The notes beneath the pieces are model-generated. The model had not been told where the DNA came from and did no database searches. It saw only the letters and a list, made by a program, of their open reading frames with translations. This document shows positions 1 through 9,629 of a stretch of 64,000 bases of DNA, one piece after another. A program made the position numbers and the translations under genes. Source of the DNA: Methylothermaceae bacteria B42 (GTDB lineage Bacteria; Pseudomonadota; Gammaproteobacteria; Methylococcales; Methylothermaceae). The stretch spans positions 1 to 64,000 of the forward strand of contig LSNW01000011.1 in the NCBI GenBank assembly GCA_001566965.1, read 5' to 3'. The number at the start of each line of letters is the position of its first letter. Within the stretch, counting starts at the first letter, position 1.

Positions 1-524
1 TTTTCTGAATAATCTATGGCTGGAATGTTATAAAATTTAACCTTATTCCCAGTTTTTAGATTATGCTGTTGTGCAAATCCAGCATTGACTTCTATTGCTT
101 CTGTAACAGGGGTTTCTGATGGATACAAAATTCTTGTCTCATTTGGGGTTGCGTTCTCCACGATTTTTATTATCTTTCCATTGTTAATAAAAATAATATC
201 TAAGGGTATCAGTGTATCTTTCATCCAGAAAATTACCTTTCTTGCAGGACGAAATACAAATACCATTCCCCTATCAGCAGGCAACGATCTTCTGTTCATC
301 AAACCTTTGTCTTGAGCGGACTTATTAGCTGCCACCTCCAGAAAAACAACCGTGCCATCCTTAAAGTGAACACTACCTCGCATTTCATTTTTGCAACTAT
401 TCAAAGCCCACAAACTATATATTAGAAAGATGAATATAATAAGCTTCTTGTAGGGAAGGGCGTTGTAATGACTTCGAAACTTATTTGTTTTGTGTATTTT
501 TTTGGTGTTAATGCTATCATTCAT
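1..524 (-). CDS. DUF192 family lipoprotein, C-terminus cut by window edge
   Basis: The frame is open from an ATG at 524 to the window start, giving 174 visible codons and no stop, so the extreme C-terminus is missing. After a basic N-terminus and a hydrophobic stretch (about residues 28-40) comes a lipobox-like LNSC with Cys44, suggesting a lipoprotein. The mature part carries the DUF192 pattern: the GLMNR segment, RGMVFVF, and the family hallmark FWMKDTLIPLDIIFI. DUF192 proteins are small periplasmic or extracellular proteins of unknown biochemical role. The gene lies downstream of the secreted-protein gene at 722-1504 in the same direction, separated by a strong hairpin only 28 bp before its start, so it may be expressed by read-through. 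The family call is firm; the lipoprotein call is less so. Confidence 0.85.
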   Translation of the reverse strand, partial: MNDSINTKKIHKTNKFRSHYNALPYKKLIIFIFLIYSLWALNSCKNEMRGSVHFKDGTVVFLEVAANKSAQDKGLMNRRSLPADRGMVFVFRPARKVIFWMKDTLIPLDIIFINNGKIIKIVENATPNETRILYPSETPVTEAIEVNAGFAQQHNLKTGNKVKFYNIPAIDYSE

Positions 525-551
525 TTTCTCTAATAAGCTTAAAGGGCTAAT

Positions 552-580
552 AAATAAGGCCCATTAATAGGGCCTTATTT
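552..580 (-). terminator. Hairpin terminator between two minus-strand genes
   Basis: A perfect 11-bp stem (AAATAAGGCCC / GGGCCTTATTT) surrounds a 7-nt loop. The 3' arm ends in TTATTT on either strand, so it could stop transcription in both directions. It lies 140 bp past the stop of the 722-1504 gene and just before the DUF192 gene. Confidence 0.75.
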
Positions 581-721
581 GGTTAAAATGTCAGTTGTAA
601 ATTATATGAGGATAATTTAACTCGTGCTAGATCTCAGTCAAGCAAATTCTCTTTAGATTGAATCTATGTAGTAGATACATGAATATATTTGCGTTATATG
701 TTATCTTCGCATGCTTGGTGT

Positions 722-1504
722 TTATTCGTAAATTGATACGAGTCCTCTTACGATATAATTGCCAAACACTGGATTATATTTTCCCTTTAAAGAAACCTGA
801 CATACCGTTTCTCCCTTGTTGTCTATCATGCCCGCAGTAATTGACAATGATCCATCCTCGAAAGCCGGGCGGGTTAATTGAATTTCTTCTAGCCATTTGG
901 ATTTAATGTTTGATCCTTCAACAGTCTTTTCTAAGTTCTGCTGGCCTGCTCCTTTTATAATCCTACCGTGACTTTCTGGATCAACAAATAATGTATCGAT
1001 TATTTGTAAGTGCCATGTTAATGGTGCCTCTGAAAAAGCATGCTGTTTGAATTTGGCTTCTGAATAATAACCCCCCCATTTGTCTCGATATGCAAATAGA
1101 AATTCGCTATTAAATTCTGAGAATATCTGCGAATAAAGCATTCCGTTGTTGCTTGAGTTGATTTTATACTTGTTTTGTTTAGTCCCAAATTCTTCACTCA
1201 CAATTCTTTCAGTTTGGGTGGCCTCAAGGTTAACTTGGTAATTTATATGTCCTCTTGCTTTATTATCTCCTTGTATAACAGAAATGTTAAAAGGGTATAC
1301 CCCGGATATTTGCTGACACCCTGCATCCATGGCGGCTGCTGCAGCAATGCCAACCATGGTTTCACTTAAAGACAGAAGGTACTCTTCCTGAGGCAGCAAA
1401 TCAACTTTTGGTTCTGGAATTTCCTGGGCCTTAACACCTATTGCCATTATTGGCACTAATAAGGCAGTTCCGATTTTAATTTTTGAGACTATTTTTTCTA
1501 TCAC
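722..1504 (-). CDS. Secreted protein of unknown family, paralogue of the 3412-4167 product
   Basis: No known family is recognised. The 260-residue product starts at GTG (1504), with GGGAG six bases upstream, and has a signal peptide ending near Ala26 (VKA/QE). It resembles the 251-residue protein at 3412-4167 in order and spacing of motifs: an N-terminal EE...ES/ET helix, a Gly-Cys followed by a G-YP-IS segment, a SKW...TRP segment, GSL-IT, a second Cys, and a C-terminal G-S- motif. The two conserved Cys may form a disulfide (inference). Similarity is low outside these motifs, so the duplication is old. The gene has its own terminator downstream and lies in the AT-rich block with a PEP-CTERM protein and a lipoprotein, pointing to an extracellular or envelope role. 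Confidence 0.7.
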   Translation of the reverse strand: MIEKIVSKIKIGTALLVPIMAIGVKAQEIPEPKVDLLPQEEYLLSLSETMVGIAAAAAMDAGCQQISGVYPFNISVIQGDNKARGHINYQVNLEATQTERIVSEEFGTKQNKYKINSSNNGMLYSQIFSEFNSEFLFAYRDKWGGYYSEAKFKQHAFSEAPLTWHLQIIDTLFVDPESHGRIIKGAGQQNLEKTVEGSNIKSKWLEEIQLTRPAFEDGSLSITAGMIDNKGETVCQVSLKGKYNPVFGNYIVRGLVSIYE

Positions 1505-1541
1505 TTCCTTCTCCCATCTACGGTCAAATGTGACAAATATT

Positions 1542-1587
1542 AAGGGCTCAGAATTATCGTTTCAAAAACTATATCTGCTGAGCCCTT
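1542..1587 (-). terminator. Hairpin after the PEP-CTERM gene
   Basis: A 10-bp perfect stem (AAGGGCTCAG / CTGAGCCCTT) encloses a 26-nt AT-rich loop, 20 bp past the stop of the PEP-CTERM gene. On the minus strand the 3' arm is followed by AATATT rather than a long U run, so it is a moderate terminator candidate. Confidence 0.55.
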
Positions 1588-1606
1588 TAGACTGCCGGGT
1601 ATATTG

Positions 1607-2344
1607 TCAAACGAAGGAATTTTCTTGTTTTTTTCGATTCCAACCAAAAATCCCAACGATAGCGCTTCCAAACAGTAATAATGCGGGCGGTACTGGAACT
1701 GCATTAGGGAGACTTGGGGTTGGGCTATCTTCGTTTAGGTCAATATATAACCGCCAATCGGATTTTGGATCGTTAAATCCTTGCCAGGCACCTCCTGGCA
1801 TAATGGGTTGAAGCGAAAATCTTATTATATCCCCAATTGAACTACCAGGATCTCCCGTATTATTGCCTGTTAAAGGTAAGTCCACATCCACCCTCTGTCC
1901 ACCAGTCGTCGGTACAGAGAAAAGCGAAGAACTAGAATCGACACTAGTGGATCGGGCGCCTGATAGGTTAGTGACAGAAAACGACCACCATACAGCTGCT
2001 GGTGGGGTTGGGAGTGTGCCATTGATTTTTTCAAATCCAAGCCGTATGAAGTCAATATTTGTTTTTGGGGCAATCTGATTTTTAAAAAATATATTAAAAC
2101 TTTCGCCTGTGGCAGTGGGGCTTGCATTCATGTGCAAGACCATTTCATCAGTATTTTTCACTTCTATCTGAAAGTTTGTATTGCCATCATTTCCTGTATC
2201 GCTAGTCAATAGATTACCATTCAAAACAGATTGGGCAGTGTCTATTGTTGCGGCGGTTGTGCTCCCTATTGGCAAGGCGGCTAAGCCCCCCAGCAATATC
2301 CCTACTTTGATGCTTAAATGTTGTTTTGATGTAAATAGACTCAT
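1607..2344 (-). CDS. PEP-CTERM sorting-domain protein
   Basis: A 245-residue secreted protein. The ATG at 2344 is preferred because AGAGGTG lies six bases upstream; a GTG nine bases earlier overlaps that Shine-Dalgarno sequence. It has a signal peptide (cleavage near TTAA/TID), a Thr/Ser/Asn-rich beta-type middle part, and a C-terminal tripartite PEP-CTERM signal: a VPVPPA motif, the hydrophobic segment LLLFGSAIVGIFGW, and a basic NRKK tail. Known PEP-CTERM proteins are processed by an exosortase of the XrtA type and depend on exopolysaccharide loci. No exosortase is in the window, so it must lie elsewhere. The rest of the protein matches no family I recognise. Confidence 0.85.
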   Translation of the reverse strand: MSLFTSKQHLSIKVGILLGGLAALPIGSTTAATIDTAQSVLNGNLLTSDTGNDGNTNFQIEVKNTDEMVLHMNASPTATGESFNIFFKNQIAPKTNIDFIRLGFEKINGTLPTPPAAVWWSFSVTNLSGARSTSVDSSSSLFSVPTTGGQRVDVDLPLTGNNTGDPGSSIGDIIRFSLQPIMPGGAWQGFNDPKSDWRLYIDLNEDSPTPSLPNAVPVPPALLLFGSAIVGIFGWNRKKQENSFV

Positions 2345-2422
2345 TTGTATCACCTCTTTTGGTTACAATTAATTCTCTATTTTCATATAGAGAAAGGACA
2401 TTAATCAAATTTCTCACCCACT

Positions 2423-3280
2423 TTAGCCATTACTTCCCTGGGATTCTAATTTTTCAAGTAATTTCCTTGCGTCATTTTTAATTGCTGGATTTGGGTCAGA
2501 CAAAGCATCCGGCAAATACTGTTTGAGTGTTTCCGGGCTGGCGCGATTGGTCAATATTACCCACGCCTTGCCGCGCATCTCATCATCATCGTCATTCACG
2601 GCAATATCGTGTATGGTTTCATCTTTAATGGGTATTCGCTTGTATAACACTAGATCTATAGCCGTTTTTCTAACTTGAGCATCGCTATCTTGCAGTGCTG
2701 ATTCGAATACTGGAAGCAGCTTGTCTGGTGCATTGGGTATCTGTTGTACTAAATTCTTTAGCGCTTGAATCCTGTCATTCGGTGCAGGGCTATTAAGTGC
2801 TTGATCGATCAGTTGATCTAGAGGGTTCTTCTGGGATGATAGCGAATTTGAATTTGGCAATCTAGAGATTGTATTGTTTGCCAGATTGTCTTTTTGTTTT
2901 TTCGATGAAGACGTTTCTGCGAGTTTTGGGGGATAGGTTATGTTGGCATCAGGGCCAAAAATGCGTACGAGACCTTCTTTAAGAGGCAAGTCTTCAAAGG
3001 CAAGAGTGACGCGTTTATCTTTTTGTTGTTCATTGATAACGATCCCTACCCCTAAAGTTCTGGAGACTTCCTTTGCCACAGTTGATAGAGGCGCGTTGGT
3101 CAATTTAGCCGTTAATTTGTTGCCAGGGTGCAGTGCTATAACAATTGAAGTGGCTTCTTCAGCTTGTTGAGCAGTATTTTCGTCGCTACTTTGATTGCGA
3201 TCACAGCTTGCCAATCCAAAAATTAGCAAGCCGGCACCCACGCTTGCTGCTAAAACAAATCTTTTGATCTTAGACATCAT
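2423..3280 (-). CDS. Lipoprotein with STN-like domain and HEAT-like repeats
   Basis: The product is 285 residues from the ATG at 3280 (AGAGGA about nine bases upstream; a TTG further up would extend it by seven unlikely residues). The lipobox GLASC puts the lipidated Cys at residue 26. Residues about 45-105 look like a secretin/TonB short N-terminal (STN) domain: a predicted beta-alpha pattern with APLSTVAKEVSRTLGVGIVI, then a VTLAFEDLPLKEGLVRIF strand-helix. After a Ser/Asn linker, residues about 160-280 form helical repeats of HEAT type (DSDAQVRKTAIDLV; DPNPAIKNDARKLLEKL). STN domains occur in envelope assembly proteins, and HEAT repeats bind proteins, so a scaffold in the outer or inner envelope is likely. 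Its precise role is unknown. It sits between the PEP-CTERM gene and a secreted-protein gene. Confidence 0.7.
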   Translation of the reverse strand: MMSKIKRFVLAASVGAGLLIFGLASCDRNQSSDENTAQQAEEATSIVIALHPGNKLTAKLTNAPLSTVAKEVSRTLGVGIVINEQQKDKRVTLAFEDLPLKEGLVRIFGPDANITYPPKLAETSSSKKQKDNLANNTISRLPNSNSLSSQKNPLDQLIDQALNSPAPNDRIQALKNLVQQIPNAPDKLLPVFESALQDSDAQVRKTAIDLVLYKRIPIKDETIHDIAVNDDDDEMRGKAWVILTNRASPETLKQYLPDALSDPNPAIKNDARKLLEKLESQGSNG

Positions 3281-3325
3281 CACTCTACATTCCTCTGGCA
3301 ACTTCTTAATGGAAATTCCTTGAGA

Positions 3326-3366
3326 AAAAGCCCCCCTTGCTCATGGGGTTGGCTCGGGGGGCTTTT
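3326..3366 (-). terminator. Strong Rho-independent terminator
   Basis: An 11-bp stem, AAAAGCCCCCC / GGGGGGCTTTT, with a 19-nt loop. On the minus strand the GC stem is followed by a U run. It lies 46 bp past the stop of the secreted-protein gene 3412-4167 and separates it from the lipoprotein gene. Confidence 0.9.
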
Positions 3367-3411
3367 ATCAGTGTACTCAAAGATGAGTAATATTAAACGA
3401 TTACACAGCTC

Positions 3412-4167
3412 TTATTGAACTGACAGCATCCCTTGGAAAGATTTTCCGCCAAAATTATTACCAACTACACCATTTAAAGTGATAGTACACGCAGGCACGT
3501 TGTCAGGACGGATAAGGGTTTTGGTGATTGCCAAGGAGCCATTGCCGCCATCAGGACGAGTATGCTGGGATCTTTGGCGCCATTTGGATTGCGGCAGATT
3601 CAGCTTGGTGATGGCTTCGAGGCCATCGTCTAGCAAAAGCTTACCGAAGGCATTGCTCGGATCTTGCCAGAAATCCTTAATGATATGCTCATCCCACAAA
3701 ACAGGAACACCAAACTCATTAATAGTGAAAGTAGAGTTGCCTACCAAGATAAAGCCGTTAACACCAAAAGCGAAGTTGCCATTGTAGGAACCAACAACGC
3801 CGGCACGGACTTGACCTGTACCCGCTTGGGTAACATTGTAAGAAGTTCCCAGTGTGGAAGTTGCTGGATTAGTGGTGTTGCTCGCATTTAGATTGATTGA
3901 AAAGTTCAAGCTACCGTTTCCAGATCCAGCGCCAGTGGTACTGATTTGTACAGGGTAAGAGCCAGTGTATGCTGCGCAGCCCCCCAGTGCACTTTGGTCA
4001 GCGGTGATCAAAGCCGCCATAATGCTAAGATAGGACTCAGCGATAACCGTCATCGCCTCTTCACCTGGAGTGGTGTTGGGTGGAGTGAAAGTCTGCGCCT
4101 GAACAGTTCCTACCCCAGCAGCAAACGCCAAACCCATGATTGCAGATGCAATTTTTTTCATTTTCAT
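3412..4167 (-). CDS. Secreted protein of unknown family, paralogue of the 722-1504 product
   Basis: A 251-residue protein starting at ATG 4167 with GGAGGT upstream at good spacing. The signal peptide ends at VQA/QTF (Ala24). The mature part is rich in Gly, Asn, Thr and Ser. It shares with the 722-1504 protein the Gly-Cys followed by TGSYPVQIS, the SKW...TRP motif, GSLAIT, the second Cys (PACTITL) and the final GMLSV. It is followed by a strong terminator, so it is a monocistronic gene. Upstream lies a sigma-54 type promoter candidate at 4287-4302. I cannot assign a function. The composition and secretion signal suggest an extracellular matrix or surface protein. Confidence 0.75.
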   Translation of the reverse strand: MKMKKIASAIMGLAFAAGVGTVQAQTFTPPNTTPGEEAMTVIAESYLSIMAALITADQSALGGCAAYTGSYPVQISTTGAGSGNGSLNFSINLNASNTTNPATSTLGTSYNVTQAGTGQVRAGVVGSYNGNFAFGVNGFILVGNSTFTINEFGVPVLWDEHIIKDFWQDPSNAFGKLLLDDGLEAITKLNLPQSKWRQRSQHTRPDGGNGSLAITKTLIRPDNVPACTITLNGVVGNNFGGKSFQGMLSVQ

Positions 4168-4286
4168 GATAAGACCTCCAAAAAAGTCAAGATTTGTTAA
4201 TTTCGATTGCGAGTTTCAATCTCTGTTAAAGCCAACCGAAATACAATTAAACTTGTAATCACAGAGACTGGTCTCGGTAATAATAC

Positions 4287-4302
4287 TGCATATTCGATGC
4301 CA
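4287..4302 (-). promoter_or_regulatory. Candidate sigma-54 promoter for the secreted-protein gene
   Basis: On the minus strand the sequence reads TGGCATCGAATATGCA, matching the sigma-54 consensus (TGGCACG-N4-TTGCA) with GG and GC exactly ten bases apart. Transcription would start near 4276, giving a leader of about 108 nt before the ATG at 4167. The match is good but not perfect, and no activator site was identified. Confidence 0.5.
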
Positions 4303-4937
4303 TATGCTATAAAATCCAATCAATTCAATATCTTGTATATTTGTTGATTGAGATGCATTTGCAACTAATAGGGAAATGTAAAAAAGTTTGACACAAAACT
4401 TTGTGTGACTGATAGAAATATTGGTTATTGTGTAATTTGAGTGTATTGTTATTGGTCATTTTGCATTTTATGCTAAAACAAGAAACGTTAATTTATAATG
4501 AATAAAGGGGTGCGTCGGTATATCTTGCATAGTGTAATCCTGGGCTTAGCTGTACATGCGGGCTTGAGGGGATTTCCCCGAAGCTGCACTGTCGCTGCAA
4601 AAATTGTAAATTTTTTTGACAATTTAGCTGACATCGATAAGCCAATCATATGGATTTCGCCCCCCGCTGACAAGCAAAGTAAGGGATTTTGTGAATTTAT
4701 AGGTCTTATTTTTTGTTTTATCTGGGGCGAATTAATCCACCTGCAAGGACTTAAAGGTGTTTCAGGGAAAAGTATTTCAGAACACTAGGGAAATAGTTGT
4801 GGGGCTGGCTAGGGCTATAGTTTGAACGATTCGATATAAAAGAGAGATTGCCTAATGTGAATAATAATTGCTACGCAGGCCTGCAAGAATAGAAAAAATA
4901 TTGGAGAGGTTTGAGGAAGGTTATCCTGTGCTTTCGC
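4303..4937. other. AT-rich non-coding stretch, no convincing gene
   Basis: About 630 bp with low G+C and many A/T runs between the accessory block and dapB. The open frames here (for example 4498-4788 on the plus strand) have no ribosome binding site or recognisable motif. A short inverted repeat, AAATTGT / ACAATTT, surrounds a T run near 4600-4625. The step to much higher G+C at about 4.93 kb marks the boundary of the accessory block. Confidence 0.5.
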
Positions 4938-6889
<1,952 letters not shown>

Positions 6890-6901
6890 AGATACAACAT
6901 C

Positions 6902-6923
6902 GCCGCCGGTTTTCACCGGCGGC
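6902..6923 (-). other. GAAA-capped RNA hairpin just upstream of dnaJ
   Basis: In the dnaK-dnaJ transcript a perfect 9-bp stem (GCCGCCGGU / ACCGGCGGC) closes a GAAA tetraloop, 13 bases before the dnaJ ATG. No U run follows, so it is not a classical terminator. It more likely marks an mRNA processing or stability site, or limits dnaJ translation. Confidence 0.6.
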
Positions 6924-6990
6924 TTTCCTCGTTAGTTCAACCCAAATTCAGCAGGACTTGAATGGCTCAAACCCTGCTTTAAGCATAGCG

Positions 6991-8946
6991 TTATTTTTTA
7001 TCGTCATCCTTCACTTCTTCAAATTCCGCGTCGACGACTTCCTCGTCACCTCCTGCCTGACCGCTCTCACCAGCAGCGCCTCCAGCGCCGGGTTCGCCCG
7101 CCGTGCCAGCGCTTTCGCCGCCGGCCTGCTGATACATTTGTTGCGCCAGCTTACCAGAAAGTTCAGCCAGTGCCTGGGTTTTGGCGGTGATAGCGTCTTT
7201 GTCGTCGCCCTTCATAGTCTCTTCCAGATCCTTGATGGCGGCTTCAATTTTTTCCTTCTCGTCTGCCGGAACCTTGTCACCCAACTCTTCCAGGCTTTTG
7301 CGGGTCGCGTGAATCAAAGAGTCTGCTTCGTTCCGCGCGGTGACCAGTTCCTTGAAGCGACGGTCTTCCTCGGCGTGAAGTTCCGCGTCACGGATCATTT
7401 TCTCGATTTCTTCCTCGGTCAAGCCGCTGGATGCCTTGATAACAATTGACTGTTCCTTGCCCGTGGCCTTGTCTTTGGCCGACACGTGTAGGATACCATT
7501 AGCGTCGATGTCAAAGGTAACCTCAATTTGCGGCACACCCCGGGGCGCTGGCGGAATCCCGGCCAATTCGAATTTACCCAGGGATTTGTTATCCTTGGCC
7601 ATTTCCCGCTCGCCCTGGAGGACGTGAACCGTCACCGCGCTTTGGTTGTCCTCGGCGGTAGAGAAAATCTGGCTCGCCTTGGTGGGGATGGTGGTGTTTT
7701 TCTCGATTAGTTTGGTCATTACCCCGCCCAGGGTTTCAATTCCCAGGGACAACGGCGTGACATCCAAAAGCAGAACGTCCTTAACCTCGCCGCCCAAAAC
7801 GCCTGCCTGGATTGCCGCGCCCAGAGCCACAGCCTCATCCGGGTTGACGTCTTTGCGCGGTTCTTTGCCGAAGATCTCCTTGACGAATTCCTGTACCTTC
7901 GGCATCCGGGTCTGGCCGCCCACCAAGATGACATCGTCGATGTCGGAAGCCGACAGACCAGCATCCTTCAACGCCATTTCGCAAGGACCGCGGGTTTTAT
8001 CAATCAAGTCTTCCACCAGCGATTCCAATTTGGCCCGGGTCAGTTTCACATTCAGGTGTTTGGGGCCCGTGGCATCGGCGGTGATATAGGGCAGATTGAT
8101 GTCGGTTTGCTGGGTGGAAGACAATTCGATCTTGGCTTTTTCCGCTGCTTCCTTCAGGCGTTGTAATGCCAGTGGATCGTTGCGCAAATCGATACCGCTG
8201 TCTTTTTTGAATTCATCCACCAAATAATCAATGACCCGCTTGTCGAAGTCTTCGCCACCCAGGAAAGTATCGCCGTTGGTAGCCAGCACTTCGAATTGAC
8301 GCTCACCTTCCACATCGGCCATTTCGATGATGGAGATGTCAAAGGTGCCGCCGCCGAGGTCATAGACCGCGATTTTGCGGTCGCCTTGTTGTTTGTCCAT
8401 GCCGAAGGCCAGCGCCGCGGCGGTGGGTTCATTGATGATCCGCTTGACTTCCAGGCCGGCGATACGTCCAGCGTCCTTGGTGGCCTGACGCTGGGAATCA
8501 TTGAAGTAGGCGGGTACGGTAATCACCGCCTCGGTGATTTTTTCTCCAAGAAAAGCTTCCGCGTCTTCCTTGAGTTTTTTCAAAACCCGGGCGGAAATTT
8601 CCGGCGGTGCCATCTTTTTGCCGGTGGCGGGCACTTCCACCCAGGCATCGCCGTTGGGTGCGGCCACGATTTTGTAAGGCACCATGTCCATGTCTTTTTT
8701 AACCACCGGATCATCAAATTTCCGTCCAATCAGACGCTTGATTGCAAACAGGGTGTTTTCCGGGTTGGTAATGGCCTGGCGTTTGGCCGGTTGGCCTACC
8801 AATACTTCCCCTTCTTTGGTGAATGCGACGACCGAAGGGGTGGTGCGTTGCCCTTCGGCGTTTTCAATCACTCGGGGCTTGCCACCCTCGAGGATTGCCA
8901 TACAGGAATTAGTGGTTCCTAAATCGATACCTAAAATCTTTGCCAT
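6991..8946 (-). CDS. dnaK: Chaperone DnaK (Hsp70)
   Basis: ATP-dependent cytoplasmic chaperone working with DnaJ and GrpE. The protein is 651 residues. It has the N-terminal phosphate-binding loop GIDLGTTNS (residues 6-14), the second phosphate loop [10 protein letters not shown], the adenosine motif [12 protein letters not shown], a substrate-binding domain, and a C-terminal Gly/Ala-rich tail ending in acidic residues (EEVKDDDKK) as in most bacterial DnaK. The ATG at 8946 is preceded by CGGAG at eight bases. It is the third gene of the CIRCE-controlled operon. Confidence 0.98.
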   Translation of the reverse strand: MAKILGIDLGTTNSCMAILEGGKPRVIENAEGQRTTPSVVAFTKEGEVLVGQPAKRQAITNPENTLFAIKRLIGRKFDDPVVKKDMDMVPYKIVAAPNGDAWVEVPATGKKMAPPEISARVLKKLKEDAEAFLGEKITEAVITVPAYFNDSQRQATKDAGRIAGLEVKRIINEPTAAALAFGMDKQQGDRKIAVYDLGGGTFDISIIEMADVEGERQFEVLATNGDTFLGGEDFDKRVIDYLVDEFKKDSGIDLRNDPLALQRLKEAAEKAKIELSSTQQTDINLPYITADATGPKHLNVKLTRAKLESLVEDLIDKTRGPCEMALKDAGLSASDIDDVILVGGQTRMPKVQEFVKEIFGKEPRKDVNPDEAVALGAAIQAGVLGGEVKDVLLLDVTPLSLGIETLGGVMTKLIEKNTTIPTKASQIFSTAEDNQSAVTVHVLQGEREMAKDNKSLGKFELAGIPPAPRGVPQIEVTFDIDANGILHVSAKDKATGKEQSIVIKASSGLTEEEIEKMIRDAELHAEEDRRFKELVTARNEADSLIHATRKSLEELGDKVPADEKEKIEAAIKDLEETMKGDDKDAITAKTQALAELSGKLAQQMYQQAGGESAGTAGEPGAGGAAGESGQAGGDEEVVDAEFEEVKDDDKK

Positions 8947-9014
8947 TGTGTTTCTCCGTTTCTGTTATCCATTGCCCCGCTACTGATGAGTAAATGGGGC
9001 CGATTATGATGTTT

Positions 9015-9593
9015 TCAAGCTTGTTCGTCGATATGCTGCTCACCATCAGGCGGTTTGGCCACTACGACCAATGCGGGGCGGATGAGGCGGTCGTTGAGGA
9101 GATAGCCTTTTTGGAAAACCTTGACGACGGTATCGGGTTCCACCCCCTTGACCGGCTCGGTTGCCATGGCTTGGTGGAATTCCGGGTCGAACTTTTCTCC
9201 GGTGGGATCAATGGGGGTGATATTAAAGCGTTCTAGTACCGTCAGCATTTGCTTTAGGGTTAACTCGACGCCTTCGCGGATTTTTTCCACTTCATCGGTT
9301 TCTACCGCAGCTTGTAGCCCCAGTTCCAAGCTGTCCACCACGGAAAGCAGTTCTTTGGCAAACTTTTCGAGGGCGTATTTCTGCGCGTTCTCCAGTTCCC
9401 GCTCCATTCTCCGCCGCAGGTTTTCCATTTCGGCTTGCGCGCGTAGAAACTTTTCCCAATTTTCCTCGGCTTTCTTTTCCGCCTCGGTGAGCTGTTGCCG
9501 TAAAATCCCGACTTCGTCGGAAAGCGCTTCCGTTTCCGGATTTTCGACAGCAGTTTCCTGCTGGGGATCTTTCATCTCCTCGCTGGCTGTCAT
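9015..9593 (-). CDS. grpE: Nucleotide exchange factor GrpE
   Basis: GrpE releases ADP from DnaK. The 192-residue product has the typical long N-terminal coiled coil (about residues 25-100, heptads rich in Glu, Lys and Leu) followed by the beta domain with FDPEFHQAMA and VVKVFQKGYLLNDRLIRPALVVVAK, the GrpE signature. GGAG lies seven bases before the ATG at 9593. It is the second gene of the operon, 36 bp after hrcA and 68 bp before dnaK. Confidence 0.97.
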   Translation of the reverse strand: MTASEEMKDPQQETAVENPETEALSDEVGILRQQLTEAEKKAEENWEKFLRAQAEMENLRRRMERELENAQKYALEKFAKELLSVVDSLELGLQAAVETDEVEKIREGVELTLKQMLTVLERFNITPIDPTGEKFDPEFHQAMATEPVKGVEPDTVVKVFQKGYLLNDRLIRPALVVVAKPPDGEQHIDEQA

Positions 9594-9629
9594 GGTTCAC
9601 TCCACTGTAATAATTTGAAATTCTGAAAT

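Noticed and set aside
4498-4788. Plus-strand open frame of 96 codons in the AT-rich gap
   Set aside because: It has no ribosome binding site, no recognisable domain and no neighbour logic; the stretch is AT-rich and low in coding signals.
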